Of a DNA stretch of 64,000 nucleotides, positions 1 to 10,100 are shown in pieces (the stretch's first letter is position 1; every line of letters starts with the position of its first letter). Source of the stretch: Roseateles depolymerans (GTDB taxonomy: Bacteria > Pseudomonadota > Gammaproteobacteria > Burkholderiales > Burkholderiaceae_C); the NCBI RefSeq assembly GCF_003387155.1, contig NZ_QUMT01000002.1, positions 1,245,694-1,309,693 on the forward strand, given 5' to 3'. The notes beneath the pieces were generated by a model. The model worked only from the letters and a program-made list of their open reading frames with translations, made no database searches and was not told the DNA's origin. The position numbers and the translations under genes are program-made.

Positions 1-1376
1 ACCAGTTGCCGCGCCGGATCGTCCGGCGGGCCGTTCCAGACCGCGAAGGTGTAGTCAGTGTAGAGACTGGCCCGTCGCCCATGACCGCGCTGGGCATACA
101 GCAGCACCGCGTCCACCGAGATCGGGTCGATCTTCCATTTCCACCAGACGCCGACCTCTTTGGTGCGACCCACGCCATAGCGGGCATCCAGCCGCTTGAG
201 CATCATGCCCTCCACCCCGCGCTCGCGCGCCTGCTCCCGCACGGTGGCCAGGTCGGCCCAGGTCGCTGCGGTCACCAGGGGGCTCAGGATCAGCGCCGGA
301 TGGGCCTGCGCCGCCACCAGCGCCTCCAACTGCTGCCGACGCTCATGCTGGGGACGGTCCCGCAAGTCCTGGCCCTCGGCCTCCAGCAGGTCGTAGACGA
401 CCAGCACTGCCGGCAGTTCCCGCAGCAGCTTCGGCCCCAACTGCTTGCGGCCGATGCGGCGTTGCAGCTCGGCAAAGGGCTGCACGCGACCGTCGCGCCA
501 CACCAGCACCTCACCGTCCAGCACCGTGCCGTCCGGCAAGGTCTCGCCCAGCGCCTGGAGTTCGGGGAAGCGGTCGCTGATCAGTTCCTCCCCGCGCGAC
601 CACAGCCACACACCGCCGGCCCGCTTTACCAGCTGTGCGCGGATGCCGTCCCATTTCCATTCCACCAGCCAGTCCTGCACCGGCCCCAGTTGCGCATCGA
701 ACTGCGCCACCGGCTGGTTGAAGGGATGGGCCAGGAAGAAGGGATAGGGCTGGCCGCCGCGGGCCTGCCCGTCCGGATGCACCTCTTCCGGCGCGATCAG
801 GGCCTGGAACTCCTCAGCGGTTGGACGGGCGCCGATATGGGTGTAGCCCATCAGCCGCTGGGCAATCTGGCGCGCATCCACGCCGCTGACGGCGGCCAGC
901 GCCTGCGTCACCTGCAGCTTGGAGACGCCCACGCGGAATGCGCCGGTGATCAGCTTGAAATAGGCCAGCCGCTGGTCGGCCGCCAGCCATTGCCAGTGCT
1001 GCTGGAGGCGCTCGATGAGGGTCTCCGGCGGCAGTCCACGAAGCGGCAGCAGATGCTGCTCCATCCAGACGGACAGCGGCCACTCCGTCACCTGCCCGGG
1101 CTCCGGCAGCAGCAGCGACAAGGTCTCGGCCAGGTCGCCCACGGCTTCGTAGCATTCGTCGAAGAGCCATTCGGGCAGGCCTGCGGCGATGCGGGCCTGC
1201 TCACGCAGCAGCTTCACCGGCACCAGTTGACGCGGCTTGCCGCCCGACAGGAAGTAGACCGCCCAGGCGGCATCGGCGGGTGGCGCCTCGCGCAGGTAGG
1301 CCTGCAAGGCCGCCTGCTTGGCCAGGCTGCCGGTGGAGGCGTCCAGGGCCCGGTAGAGGGCTGCGAAGGCTCTCAT
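1..1376 (-). CDS. ATP-dependent DNA ligase (C-terminal part beyond window)
   Basis: Seals nicks using ATP through a lysine-AMP intermediate. The nucleotidyltransferase motif I (EWKWDGIR) is visible with catalytic Lys at about residue 241. Downstream are motifs typical of the family (LDGEVLVW, EGMMLKR, WWKWK). The N-terminal about 230 residues form the helical DNA-binding domain of this bacterial ligase class. Start chosen at 1376 because its ATG overlaps the stop of the upstream exonuclease gene (ATGA), implying translational coupling. The gene runs off the left edge. In many bacteria this ligase is encoded with an MBL exonuclease, an Lhr-type helicase and a metallophosphoesterase; the latter two would be expected to the left (inference). 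Confidence 0.93.
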   Translation of the reverse strand, partial: MRAFAALYRALDASTGSLAKQAALQAYLREAPPADAAWAVYFLSGGKPRQLVPVKLLREQARIAAGLPEWLFDECYEAVGDLAETLSLLLPEPGQVTEWPLSVWMEQHLLPLRGLPPETLIERLQQHWQWLAADQRLAYFKLITGAFRVGVSKLQVTQALAAVSGVDARQIAQRLMGYTHIGARPTAEEFQALIAPEEVHPDGQARGGQPYPFFLAHPFNQPVAQFDAQLGPVQDWLVEWKWDGIRAQLVKRAGGVWLWSRGEELISDRFPELQALGETLPDGTVLDGEVLVWRDGRVQPFAELQRRIGRKQLGPKLLRELPAVLVVYDLLEAEGQDLRDRPQHERRQQLEALVAAQAHPALILSPLVTAATWADLATVREQARERGVEGMMLKRLDARYGVGRTKEVGVWWKWKIDPISVDAVLLYAQRGHGRRASLYTDYTFAVWNGPPDDPARQL

Positions 1377-2476
1377 GATGGGGTGGCGTCCGGGTGGGCG
1401 TCCGGATGGGCTTCCGAATTGGCTTCGGGATTGGCGTCCGAGGGCGCGCCGGGTTCGGAGTCGTCCTCGTGCCCGTATTCCGTTGCGAAGGCCTGCGCCT
1501 GCAGGCCCTGCTCACACAACCACCGCACCATCACCGGCACGCTGCCGTGAGTCACGAAGACACGCTCCGCGCCTGTCGCGCGAATGGCCGTCTGCAGGCC
1601 CGGCCAGTCGGCATGGTCGGAGACCACAAAGCCCCGGTCCACCCCGCGACGCCGCCGGGTACCGCGCAGTTGCATCCAGCCGCTGGCAAAGGCATCCGCC
1701 AGGTCCGGACCAAAGCGTCGCAGCCAGGTCGAACGCGCGGCGGATGGCGGTGCAATGACCAGCGACCGGGACAGGCTCGCCCGATCCAGGGACGCATCCG
1801 TGGCCATCACCGTCGGCGGCAGCCGCACCCCAAGGTCCCGGTAGACGGCATTGAGCGGCTCCACCGCGCCGTGGCAGACGATGGGGCCGATGGCCGGGTC
1901 CACGCCATGCAGCAGACGCTGCGCCTTGCCCAGCGCATAGGCGTACAGCACGGAGGCCCGTCCCTGCGCCGCATTGGCCTGCCACCAGGCATTGATGTCG
2001 CGAAAGAGTTCCGGCTGCGACGGCCAGCGGTAGATCGGCAGACCAAAGGTCGATTCGGTGATGAAGGTGTGGCAGCGGACGGCTTCAAACGGGGGGCAGG
2101 TGCCGTCCGATTCCAGCTTGTAGTCGCCGGAGGCCACCCACACCTCGCCGCCCACCTCCAGCCGCACCTGCGACGAGCCCAGCACATGCCCGGCCGGATG
2201 CAGCGACAGTCGTACACCGTGATGATCGATGATCTCGCCGTAGCGCAGGGTTTGCAGTTGAATATCCTGACCCAGCCGGCGCCGCAGGATGGCCGCGCTG
2301 TGCGCGTGAGCAAGGTAGTGCCCATGGCCCCAGCGTGCATGGTCGCTGTGGGCATGGGTGATGACCGCCCGCGCCACCGGGCGCCAGGGGTCGATGTAGA
2401 AGTCGCCCGCCGGACAATACAAGCCCTCCGGCCGGGCGACGATCAGGTCGGTAGCCGGAGTCGTACGCACAGTCAT
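1373..2476 (-). CDS. Ligase-associated DNA exonuclease, metallo-beta-lactamase fold
   Basis: 367-residue MBL-fold nuclease of the group encoded next to ATP-dependent DNA ligases. The metal-binding HxHxDH motif is at residues 41-46 (HAHSDH). Later metal ligands are seen in PAGHVLGS and in SDHADW, followed by FVTHG. The start at 2476 (MTVRTT) is preferred over upstream in-frame ATGs because family homology begins just after it. The last about 20 residues are a low-complexity D/E-A-x-P/S repeat encoded by a 12-bp tandem repeat that ends at the stop codon; this tail is not part of the fold. The gene overlaps the ligase by 4 bp. Expected role: DNA end processing with the ligase (family knowledge). 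Confidence 0.92.
   Translation of the reverse strand: MTVRTTPATDLIVARPEGLYCPAGDFYIDPWRPVARAVITHAHSDHARWGHGHYLAHAHSAAILRRRLGQDIQLQTLRYGEIIDHHGVRLSLHPAGHVLGSSQVRLEVGGEVWVASGDYKLESDGTCPPFEAVRCHTFITESTFGLPIYRWPSQPELFRDINAWWQANAAQGRASVLYAYALGKAQRLLHGVDPAIGPIVCHGAVEPLNAVYRDLGVRLPPTVMATDASLDRASLSRSLVIAPPSAARSTWLRRFGPDLADAFASGWMQLRGTRRRRGVDRGFVVSDHADWPGLQTAIRATGAERVFVTHGSVPVMVRWLCEQGLQAQAFATEYGHEDDSEPGAPSDANPEANSEAHPDAHPDATPS
1381..1440 (-). repeat. 12-bp degenerate tandem repeat at exonuclease 3' end
   Basis: Five consecutive 12-bp units (plus-strand forms gggtggcgtccg, ggtgggcgtccg, gatgggcttccg, aattggcttcgg, gattggcgtccg) end 5 bp before the exonuclease stop codon. Because the period is a multiple of three they encode a four-residue repeat at the protein C-terminus. 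Confidence 0.85.
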
Positions 2477-2537
2477 GACCCGCATCGTAGTGGGGAGCGT
2501 TTGACCTTGGGTGTAGGACGGCAACCCTTCCGGCATC

Positions 2538-2561
2538 AGGGGCCGCGGGGCCCCTTTTTTT
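2538..2561 (+). terminator. Rho-independent terminator-like hairpin upstream of HD-GYP gene
   Basis: Arms AGGGGCC (2538-2544) and GGCCCCT (2549-2555) enclose a GCGG loop and are followed by seven T residues. It lies between two divergent genes and points into the downstream HD-GYP gene, whose ATG is 42 bp further on. It could be an attenuator in that gene's leader or stop antisense transcription from the ligase side. Confidence 0.6.
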
Positions 2562-2603
2562 CGCGCCAGGGCTACCATCGCTTCACACACCAGGGAGCCC
2601 CGC

Positions 2604-3743
2604 ATGACATTGCACGAGGACCCGGCCGCCCCCGCGCCGCGTTCAACGATTCTGGTCGTGGACGACACGCCGACGAATCTGGCGCTGATGAGCGCCTTGC
2701 TGGAGATGCACTATCACGTCGTAACCGCGGCGGACGGTTATGAGGCCCTGCGGCGGCTGGCCGAGCCCCCGCTGCCGGACCTGATCCTGATGGACGTGAT
2801 GATGCCGGGCCTGGACGGCTACGAGACCTGCCAGGAGATCAAGACCCGACCCTCGACGCGCGACATCCCGGTGATCTTCCTCACCGCCCGGGTCGACACG
2901 CAGGACGAGGCACGCGGCTTCGCATTGGGGGCGGTGGACTACATCACCAAGCCGATCAGCCCGCCCCTGGTGCTGGCACGGGTGCGCACCCATCTGCAGC
3001 TCAAGGCCAGCGCCGATTTCCTGCGCGACAAGGCGAGTTTCCTGGAGCACGAGGTGCAGCGGCGAACGGCGGAGCTGGCGGCCATCCAGGACGTCACCAT
3101 CCATGCCATGGCCTCGCTGGCCGAGACGCGGGACAACGAGACCGGCCAGCATCTGCGGCGCACCCAATACTACGTGCGCACCCTGGCCGAGGCGCTGCGC
3201 CAGCATCCCCGCTTCGAGTCGCTGCTGACCGATCAGTACATCGCCACGCTGTTCAAGTCAGCGCCTCTGCATGACATTGGCAAGGTCGGCATTCCAGACC
3301 GCATCCTGCTCAAGCCCGGGCCGTTCGCTCCCGATGAATTCGAGGTGATGAAGACCCACACGACGCTGGGCCGCGATGCCATCGAGCAGGCGGAGCGGCA
3401 ACTGGGCACGCCGGTGGCCTTCCTGCAGACGGCCAAGGACATTGCTTACGGCCATCAGGAGAAATGGGATGGGACCGGCTATCCGCGCGGGCTGCGCGGC
3501 GAGGACATTCCCCTGCCTGCCCGCCTCATGGCGGTGGCCGATGTCTATGACGCGCTGATCACCCGCCGGGTCTATAAGCCGCCGATGTCGCACGAGGCCG
3601 CGGTGCAGCTCATCGTGCAGGGCCGCGGCAGTCATTTCGATCCGGACGTGGTCGACGCCTTCCTGCATGTGCAGCAGCGATTTAAAGAGATTGCACTTGA
3701 ATACCGAGACCCTGAAATGGGCGTTGAAGCTGCACATTCTTAG
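2604..3743 (+). CDS. Response regulator with HD-GYP cyclic-di-GMP phosphodiesterase domain
   Basis: 379 residues. The N-terminal receiver domain (about 14-135) has the acidic pair VVDD, phosphoacceptor Asp64 (LILMDVMMPG) and Lys117 (YITKPI). A short coiled linker (about 140-165) follows. The HD-GYP domain (about 165-362) carries HDIGKVGIP with His223-Asp224, HxxxxDGTGYP with the GYP signature at 292-294, and VADVYDAL. All metal and GYP residues appear intact, so hydrolysis of cyclic di-GMP is expected. No histidine kinase is adjacent. AGGGAG lies 8 bases before the ATG. A terminator-like hairpin sits just upstream. Confidence 0.94.
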   Translation: MTLHEDPAAPAPRSTILVVDDTPTNLALMSALLEMHYHVVTAADGYEALRRLAEPPLPDLILMDVMMPGLDGYETCQEIKTRPSTRDIPVIFLTARVDTQDEARGFALGAVDYITKPISPPLVLARVRTHLQLKASADFLRDKASFLEHEVQRRTAELAAIQDVTIHAMASLAETRDNETGQHLRRTQYYVRTLAEALRQHPRFESLLTDQYIATLFKSAPLHDIGKVGIPDRILLKPGPFAPDEFEVMKTHTTLGRDAIEQAERQLGTPVAFLQTAKDIAYGHQEKWDGTGYPRGLRGEDIPLPARLMAVADVYDALITRRVYKPPMSHEAAVQLIVQGRGSHFDPDVVDAFLHVQQRFKEIALEYRDPEMGVEAAHS

Positions 3744-4026
3744 CATCGGCACTACTGCATCTGCAAGATCAGGGCTGCACCCTGCTCATTGCTGCGATTG
3801 GCGGGACACAGGGGGCGCTGAATGATGGCGCCATCCTTCATCACGTGCGCCACCACGCACTCCTGTCATGCCATCCCGCTTGCCAGAACGCCCGTCCGCA
3901 AGGTCTTCCCATCCCGCTGCCCTGTCCCTCCGCGTGAGCCTGCCCTTGCGTGCGCCCACCTGCGCCTCCGCAGGGCTGGGCGCACATCCCGTGCCGCTGA
4001 ACCTCCAGCCTGGGGACTCCCACGCC

Positions 4027-6033
4027 ATGAAGCGCCGCCGTCGTTCGAAGGGCCCTGCGCGGGTCCGCGGATTCACGCTGGTGGAGACTGCCGTCGCCGG
4101 CATCATCATGGCCGGCATCAGCGGCAGCCTGCTGATGGCCTTCCGCTACTCGCAGATGATCGACCAGGGCAAGGCGGTGGGTGAGCAGATGGCCACCATC
4201 AGTGAAGGGGCCGGCCGCTACATGAAGCAATACGGCCAGCGCATCCTGGCGCTGGACCCGCGCTGCGCCGACGCAGCGCTTGAACTCAACGACGGCACGC
4301 CGCCGCCCTCCCCGCCAGCCGAGGCTCCGCCTTCCTGCAGCCTGGTGCTGGGCGACGTGACCGTGGCCAATGGCTACCAGCCCACGGTGGACGAGCTGCG
4401 GCGCCTGCTGCTGGTGCGCGCCTCCGACGCCCTGTTGCTGCCCTTCTCCCCCGGCATCACGCGGGACAAGCGCACCGGAGAAGCGGCGCTGCCGCGGATT
4501 GCGGTCTGGATCCGGCCGGTGCGCAACACCCCCACGGCCAGTGGCGGAACCCCAGCGGCCGGCGGCCAGGCACAACTGCTGCAGGTCAGCCAGCCCTGGG
4601 CAGAGGCGCCTGCCACTGCCAGCGCCCTGGCCAACGCCCTGGCCAGCACCAGCACCAACGCCGGTGACAACACCACGCCCAACGGCCCTCCCATCGCCTT
4701 CGACGCCGCCAGCCGCGACGGTCTGAACATGCCGCCCACCCTGTTTGGCGTCAACTGCTACAACGGCCGCTGGCAGAACGGCAGCAACTACGTCGATGGG
4801 ACGCCGGTGTTCGCCGATGCCAAGGACCCGCGCAAGGTCCTGCCGCTCTACACCGCCGAGCAGATCGCGGCGGCGCGCGCCAGCGGGGGCGTGGTGGCCC
4901 GGGGTGAGGCTCTCCCGTTCTGGAGCGGCGAACACTACTGCCGCTTCATGCAGATGACCTATGGCGACGGCATCTTCGGCGCCGCCCCCAGTTCGACGAC
5001 CCCGCCGGGGGGCAACAATGGGGGCAACAATGGGGGCAACAACGGCGGCAACAACGGTGGGTCCGGGCAAGCCACATCCCTGGAATCCATCACCTTCAAC
5101 ACCCAGCCCTACTTCTACGGCGACGGGCCACTGCCCATGGGCGCGGCCATGCAACTGGGCGCGGCGCTGGCAGAAACCGGCTTTTCCGGGCGCCTGTCCA
5201 CCCTCAAGGCCACGCCGGCGGCGAGCCGTTCCATGCCGGGCATCTACGGGCAGTCCAGCTCGGACAACCCCATCCTGTCGCGGGACGGCTCGCGGGGGGT
5301 GCCCGGCATTCTGGCGGCGGTGCGCCTGGTCGCCGACAGCGACACCGCGGCCAATGGCGGCAACGGCAACGGTCCAGGCAACGGCAATGGCAATGGCTCC
5401 ACCACCGGCGTCACCTGGGACGCGGTGGGCAACAATTTCTACAACGCGGGCCTGATCCAGGGCCAGCAGATTGCCGGCAAGACCGCGGTGGTCGGCACGG
5501 ACGCGTCCCTTGCCACGCAGGGCCGCTCCGCGGTCCTGGCGGTCAACGGCAACATGGTGATGGGCAAGAGATCCACCCTGATGGCCAATGACGTGGAGGC
5601 CAGCAAGCTGACGGCCCAGGACATGAACACCAACCATCTGGCCACCTCGGCGCTGGACATCACGGGACCGACGCTGAAACTGGGCCAATACGGCGGGACC
5701 ACCAAGTTCAACCTGTACCTGCGCAAGGGGACCCAGGTCCGACTGCCTCGCGTCGACCCGGGCAGTCAGTGCGAGTCCCACAGCGACGTGGCGATGTCCC
5801 GCGCGCTGCTGATCATGCCGATGAACGTGAACTCGGTGGTGACCATGACCCGCTTCCTGCTCTACTGCAAGCCCGACCCAGCCACCAACGCCGATCGCTT
5901 GAAGTTTGGCACCTCGTTCTGGACCAGCCCCGAATATGAAGCCTTGCTGGTGAAGTACCCGACGAAGAATTACCGCTGGAACTATTTCGACAGTTCCCCG
6001 GCGGACTCCGACGGGATTGCGAACGAGCCCTGA
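4027..6033 (+). CDS. Large orphan type IV prepilin-like protein (PilV/shufflon-type architecture)
   Basis: 668 residues. A basic leader (MKRRRRSKGPARVRG) is followed by the class III prepilin-peptidase site RG|FTLVE and a hydrophobic helix (TAVAGIIMAGISGSLLMAF). The remainder is a large extracytoplasmic region interrupted by a GGNN repeat (about residues 328-343) and a second Gly/Asn-rich linker (about 442-458). The architecture, prepilin N-terminus plus long adhesin-like C-terminus, resembles conjugative-pilus tip proteins such as PilV, but that identity is inference. Start at 4027 puts the leader directly before the cleavage site. No pilus assembly or recombinase genes are nearby. Confidence 0.75.
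   Translation: MKRRRRSKGPARVRGFTLVETAVAGIIMAGISGSLLMAFRYSQMIDQGKAVGEQMATISEGAGRYMKQYGQRILALDPRCADAALELNDGTPPPSPPAEAPPSCSLVLGDVTVANGYQPTVDELRRLLLVRASDALLLPFSPGITRDKRTGEAALPRIAVWIRPVRNTPTASGGTPAAGGQAQLLQVSQPWAEAPATASALANALASTSTNAGDNTTPNGPPIAFDAASRDGLNMPPTLFGVNCYNGRWQNGSNYVDGTPVFADAKDPRKVLPLYTAEQIAAARASGGVVARGEALPFWSGEHYCRFMQMTYGDGIFGAAPSSTTPPGGNNGGNNGGNNGGNNGGSGQATSLESITFNTQPYFYGDGPLPMGAAMQLGAALAETGFSGRLSTLKATPAASRSMPGIYGQSSSDNPILSRDGSRGVPGILAAVRLVADSDTAANGGNGNGPGNGNGNGSTTGVTWDAVGNNFYNAGLIQGQQIAGKTAVVGTDASLATQGRSAVLAVNGNMVMGKRSTLMANDVEASKLTAQDMNTNHLATSALDITGPTLKLGQYGGTTKFNLYLRKGTQVRLPRVDPGSQCESHSDVAMSRALLIMPMNVNSVVTMTRFLLYCKPDPATNADRLKFGTSFWTSPEYEALLVKYPTKNYRWNYFDSSPADSDGIANEP
5008..5055 (+). 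repeat. 12-bp in-frame tandem repeat encoding GGNN
   Basis: Four 12-bp units (gggggcaacaat, twice exact, then two variants) encode consecutive Gly-Gly-Asn-Asn in the prepilin-like protein. The block likely forms a flexible linker and could vary in copy number. Confidence 0.85.
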
Positions 6034-6091
6034 GGGGTCCCCAATAGCCCTCCCGCCCACACGTTTGAACCGACCGTCCTAGACTGACCGC

Positions 6092-7078
6092 ATGTCTGCA
6101 AAATTGTCAGTTCTGGATCTGGCCTTCATCGTGGAAGGCGGCAGTGCGGCCCAGGCCCTGCGCGACAGCATCGCGCTGGCGCAATGGACGGAGCGGCTCG
6201 GTTATGAGCGCTTCTGGGTGGCCGAACATCACAACATGGACGGCGTGGCGTCCTCCGCCACGGCCGTGCTGATCGGGCAGATCGCAGCCGCCACCGAGCG
6301 CATCCGCGTCGGGTCCGGCGGCATCATGCTGCCCAATCATGCGCCGCTGACGATTGCGGAGCAGTTCGGCACCCTGGCCACGCTGTTCCCGGGCCGTATC
6401 GACCTGGGGCTGGGACGTGCGCCGGGCACGGATGGTCCGACCATGCGGGCGCTGCGCCGCCATCTGTCGACCGCCCACGAAGACCGCTTCCCCGAAGACG
6501 TGCTGGAACTGCAGGCCTACCTCGCCCCGGCCACCCCGGGTCAGGTCGTGCGGGCGGTGCCCGGCCAGGGCACGGAGGTGCCGATCTGGTTGCTGGGATC
6601 CAGCCTGTACGGCGCCCAGTTGGCGGCCTACATGGGACTGCCCTTTGCGTTTGCCTCGCACTTTGCACCGGCCATGCTGATGCAGGCGCTGGAGATGTAC
6701 CGCAGCCAGTACCGCCCGAGCCAGCGGCATCCCAAGCCCTATGCGGCGGTGGGCCTGAACATCATCGTGGCCGACACCGATGCGGAAGCACGCCAGCTGT
6801 TCACCTCGATCCAGCAGCGTTTTCTGGGCATGCAACGCGGCCAGCGCGGCCTGCTGCCCCGGCCGGTGCCGCAGATGGACGACCTCTGGACGCCGTCCGA
6901 GCAATTCCAGGTGGAGCGGATGCTGGCCGAGTCGATCGTGGGCTCGCCGGCAACGGTCAGAGCCGGCCTGAAGGAGGTGCAGGAGCGCACGGAGGCGGAA
7001 GAATTCATCGTCGCCTGCGCCGTGCACGACCCCAAGGCCCGCCGCCGCTCCTACGAGCTGCTGTCCGGCCTGCTTTGA
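6092..7078 (+). CDS. LLM-class flavin-dependent oxidoreductase (luciferase-like, YhbW type)
   Basis: 328-residue TIM-barrel flavoprotein of the bacterial luciferase-like family. Characteristic segments are the N-terminal [18 protein letters not shown], the flavin-binding [20 protein letters not shown] and the [16 protein letters not shown] segment. Length matches the family. Substrate cannot be read from sequence; homologues are FMN-dependent monooxygenases or reductases. The gene stands alone, convergent with purL, with a strong hairpin just downstream. Confidence 0.9.
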   Translation: MSAKLSVLDLAFIVEGGSAAQALRDSIALAQWTERLGYERFWVAEHHNMDGVASSATAVLIGQIAAATERIRVGSGGIMLPNHAPLTIAEQFGTLATLFPGRIDLGLGRAPGTDGPTMRALRRHLSTAHEDRFPEDVLELQAYLAPATPGQVVRAVPGQGTEVPIWLLGSSLYGAQLAAYMGLPFAFASHFAPAMLMQALEMYRSQYRPSQRHPKPYAAVGLNIIVADTDAEARQLFTSIQQRFLGMQRGQRGLLPRPVPQMDDLWTPSEQFQVERMLAESIVGSPATVRAGLKEVQERTEAEEFIVACAVHDPKARRRSYELLSGLL

Positions 7079-7147
7079 ACGGACGCTTGAACCATCGCCG
7101 GCGTGGCCGGCGGTGTTCAAGCGAGGTTCAGGCGGGGTTCAAGCATT
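7075..7147. repeat. 11/12-bp degenerate direct repeats at stop codon, with hairpin
   Basis: Two 12-bp units (ttgaacggacgc, ttgaaccatcgc; 7075-7098), the first containing the TGA stop of the oxidoreductase, are followed by three 11-bp units (gttcaagcgag, gttcaggcggg, gttcaagcatt; 7115-7147). The 7086-7121 part forms a hairpin with CTTGAAC/GTTCAAG and GCCGGC/GCCGGC stems and a GTG loop. Confidence 0.75.
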
Positions 7148-7165
7148 GAGGGCCCAGGCCCTCAA
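7146..7165. terminator. Inverted repeat overlapping purL stop codon
   Basis: TTGAGGGCC (7146-7154) and GGCCCTCAA (7157-7165) are perfectly complementary and span the purL stop codon. With the adjacent 7086-7121 hairpin this likely separates the two convergent transcripts, although neither hairpin has a T-run. Confidence 0.5.
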
Positions 7166-10100
7166 CCCACCCAGACGCGAGCGTTGCGGAACATGCGCAT
7201 CCAGGGGCTGAAGGCCGACGGATCACCGCCGGTCCAGCTCATCTGGATGTTGCGGAACACGCGCTCCGGATGCGGCATCAACGCGGTGAAGCGGCCATCC
7301 GCCGTCGTCACCGCCGTCAGGCCGCCGGGGCTGCCGTTGGGGTTCAGCGGGTACTGCTCGGTCGGCTGTCCGTTGCCGTCCACATACCGCATCGCCTGGA
7401 TCACCTGACCGGCATCGCCGCGCTGCGAGAAGTCCGCAAAGCCTTCACCATGGGCCACGGCGATCGGCAGGCGGCTGCCGGCCATGCCCTTGAAGAACAG
7501 GCTGGGCGAGTCCAGCACTTCCACCTGCGCCAGGCGTGCCTCGAACTGCTCGCTGCGGTTGCGTACGAACTTGGGCCAGTGCTGCGCACCGGGAATCATC
7601 GGGGACAGTGCCGCCAGCATCTGGCAGCCGTTGCACACGCCCAGCGCGAAGCTGTCCTGGCGCGCAAAGAAGGCCTCGAAGGCGTCCTTCAGACGCGGAT
7701 TGAACAGGATGGACCGTGCCCAGCCTTCACCGGCGCCCAGCGTGTCCCCGTAGCTGAAGCCGCCGCAGGCCACGAAGCCCTTGAACTGGCTCAGGTCCAC
7801 GGCGCCTGCCTGCAGGTCGCTCATGTGCACGTCGTAGCTGTCGAAACCGGCCTGTGACATGGCATAGGCCATTTCCACATGCGAGTTCACCCCCTGCTCG
7901 CGCAGGATGGCCATCTTCGGACGCACACCGGACTGGATGAACGGGGCCGCCACGTCCTCCTTCACGTCGAAGGTGGGCGCCCAGTGCAGGCCGCCGCCCG
8001 GTGCACCCGCCAGGGCATGCTCCTGGTCGGCGAAGGCCGGGTTGTCGCGGTCGCGGGTGATGCGCCAGGACACCTGGTCCCATTCCTGATGCAGTTGCTG
8101 CAAGGGGGCGGCAAACACCTTCTTCGCATCGCGCCAGACTTCCACCTGGCCGGCGTCATTGGTCTTGCCCACCACATGCGACAGCTTGGACAGGCCGTGG
8201 GCGCGCAGCGTCTGCAGCACCGCATCGCGGTCGCCGGTGGCCACCTGCAGCACCACGCCCAGTTCTTCATTGAACAGCGCCTTGAGCGTCAGCTCCTCGC
8301 GCCGGCCGCTCACCTGGCTGGCCCAGTTCTTGGAATCGCCGGTGTCGGCACGGCTGTCGGTGATGCCGTCGCCTTCGGTGACCAGCAGGTCCACATTCAG
8401 GCTCACGCCGCGTTGGCCGGCGAAGGCCATTTCGGCGGCAGCGGCCAGCAGGCCCCCGTCGCTGCGGTCGTGGTAGGCCAAAAGCTTGCCCTCAGCGCGC
8501 AGCGCATTGACGGCCGCAACGGTCTGATTGAGCAGCGCGGGATCGTCCAGGTCCGGCACTTCAGGGCCGAACTGGTTGAGCGTCTGCGCCAGAATGGAGC
8601 CGCCCATGCGCTGGCGCCCCTGACCCAGGTCGATCAGCACCAGCGTGGTGTCGCCCGCTTGCAGTTGCGGCGTCAGCGTGCCGCGCACATCCGGCAGCGA
8701 GGCAAAGGCCGACACGATCAGCGACACCGGTGCGGTGACCTGACGGGTCTGGCCGTTGTCGCTCCAGCGGGTCCGCATGGACAGGGAGTCCTTGCCCACC
8801 GGAATCGACACGCCCAGGGCCGGGCAAAGCTCCATGCCCACGGCTTTGACGGTGTCGTACAGGGCCGCGTCTTCACCGGCTTCGCCGCAGGCCGCCATCC
8901 AGTTGGCGGACAGCTTCACGCGGGACAGTTCAATCGGCGCGGCCAGCAAATTGGTGATGGCTTCGGCCACCGCCATGCGGCCGGATGCGGGCGCATCCAC
9001 CGCCGCCAGCGGCGTGCGCTCGCCCATGCTCATCGCTTCACCGGCAAAGCCCTTGAAGTCCGCCAGGGTCACGGCGCAGTCGGCCACCGGCACCTGCCAC
9101 GGGCCCACCATCTGGTCGCGGTGGCTCAGGCCCCCCACGGTGCGGTCGCCGATGGTGATCAGGAAGCGCTTGGACGCGACCGTCGGGTGACGCAGCACAT
9201 GCGTCACGGCCTGCGCCAGGTCCACGCCGTCCAGGTTCAGGGGGCCGCCTGAGCGGGCCACCCGCTTCACATCCCGGTGCATCTTGGGCGGCTTGCCCAG
9301 CAGCACGTCCATCGGCATGTCGATGGCCCGTTCACCGCCCTGCCCGTCTTCCAGCACCAGCTCGCGCTGCTCGGTGGTCACGCCGACCACCGCAAACGGG
9401 CAGCGCTCGCGTTCACACATGCTCTGGAACAGCGGCAGGCTCTCCGGCGCGATGGCCAGGACATAACGCTCCTGGCTCTCGTTGCACCAGATTTCCTTGG
9501 GCGCCAGGCCGGACTCTTCCAGCGGCACCTTGCGCAGGTCAAAGCGCGCGCCGCGGCCGGCGTCGTTCACCAGTTCCGGGAAGGCATTGGAGATGCCGCC
9601 GGCGCCGACGTCATGCACCGCCAGGATGGGATTGCGCTCGGCCAGGCCCCAGCAATGGTTGATCACTTCCTGCGCACGGCGCTGGATTTCCGGGTTGCCG
9701 CGCTGGACCGAATCGAAGTCGAGGTCGGCCGTGTTGGTGCCGGCCGCCATCGAGCTGGCGGCGCCGCCGCCCATGCCGATGCGCATGCCGGGTCCGCCCA
9801 GCTGGATCAGCAGCGTGCCGGCCGGGAACTCGATCTTCTTGGTCAGGTCCGAACGGATGGCACCGACGCCGCCGGCGATCATGATGGGCTTGTGATAGCC
9901 GCGATGGATGCCGTCCACTTCCTGCTCATAGACGCGGAAGTAACCGCCCAGCGCAGGACGGCCGAATTCATTGTTGAAGGCGGCGCCGCCCAGCGGCCCT
10001 TCGGTCATGATCTGCAGCGGGCTGGCAATGTGCGCCGGCTTGCCGATGGACGCCTGTTCCCAGGGCTCGCTCAGGCCCGGCAGCTGCAGGTTGGAGACCG

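Noticed and set aside
6-1550. Long rightward open frame opposite the ligase gene
   Set aside because: Its product is low-complexity and has no family motif, while the opposite strand encodes a clear ATP-dependent DNA ligase. It is an antisense artefact of high G+C.
3841-6060. 739-codon leftward frame opposite the prepilin-like gene
   Set aside because: Gly/Arg/His-rich shadow without domains; the rightward frame has a proper prepilin signal.
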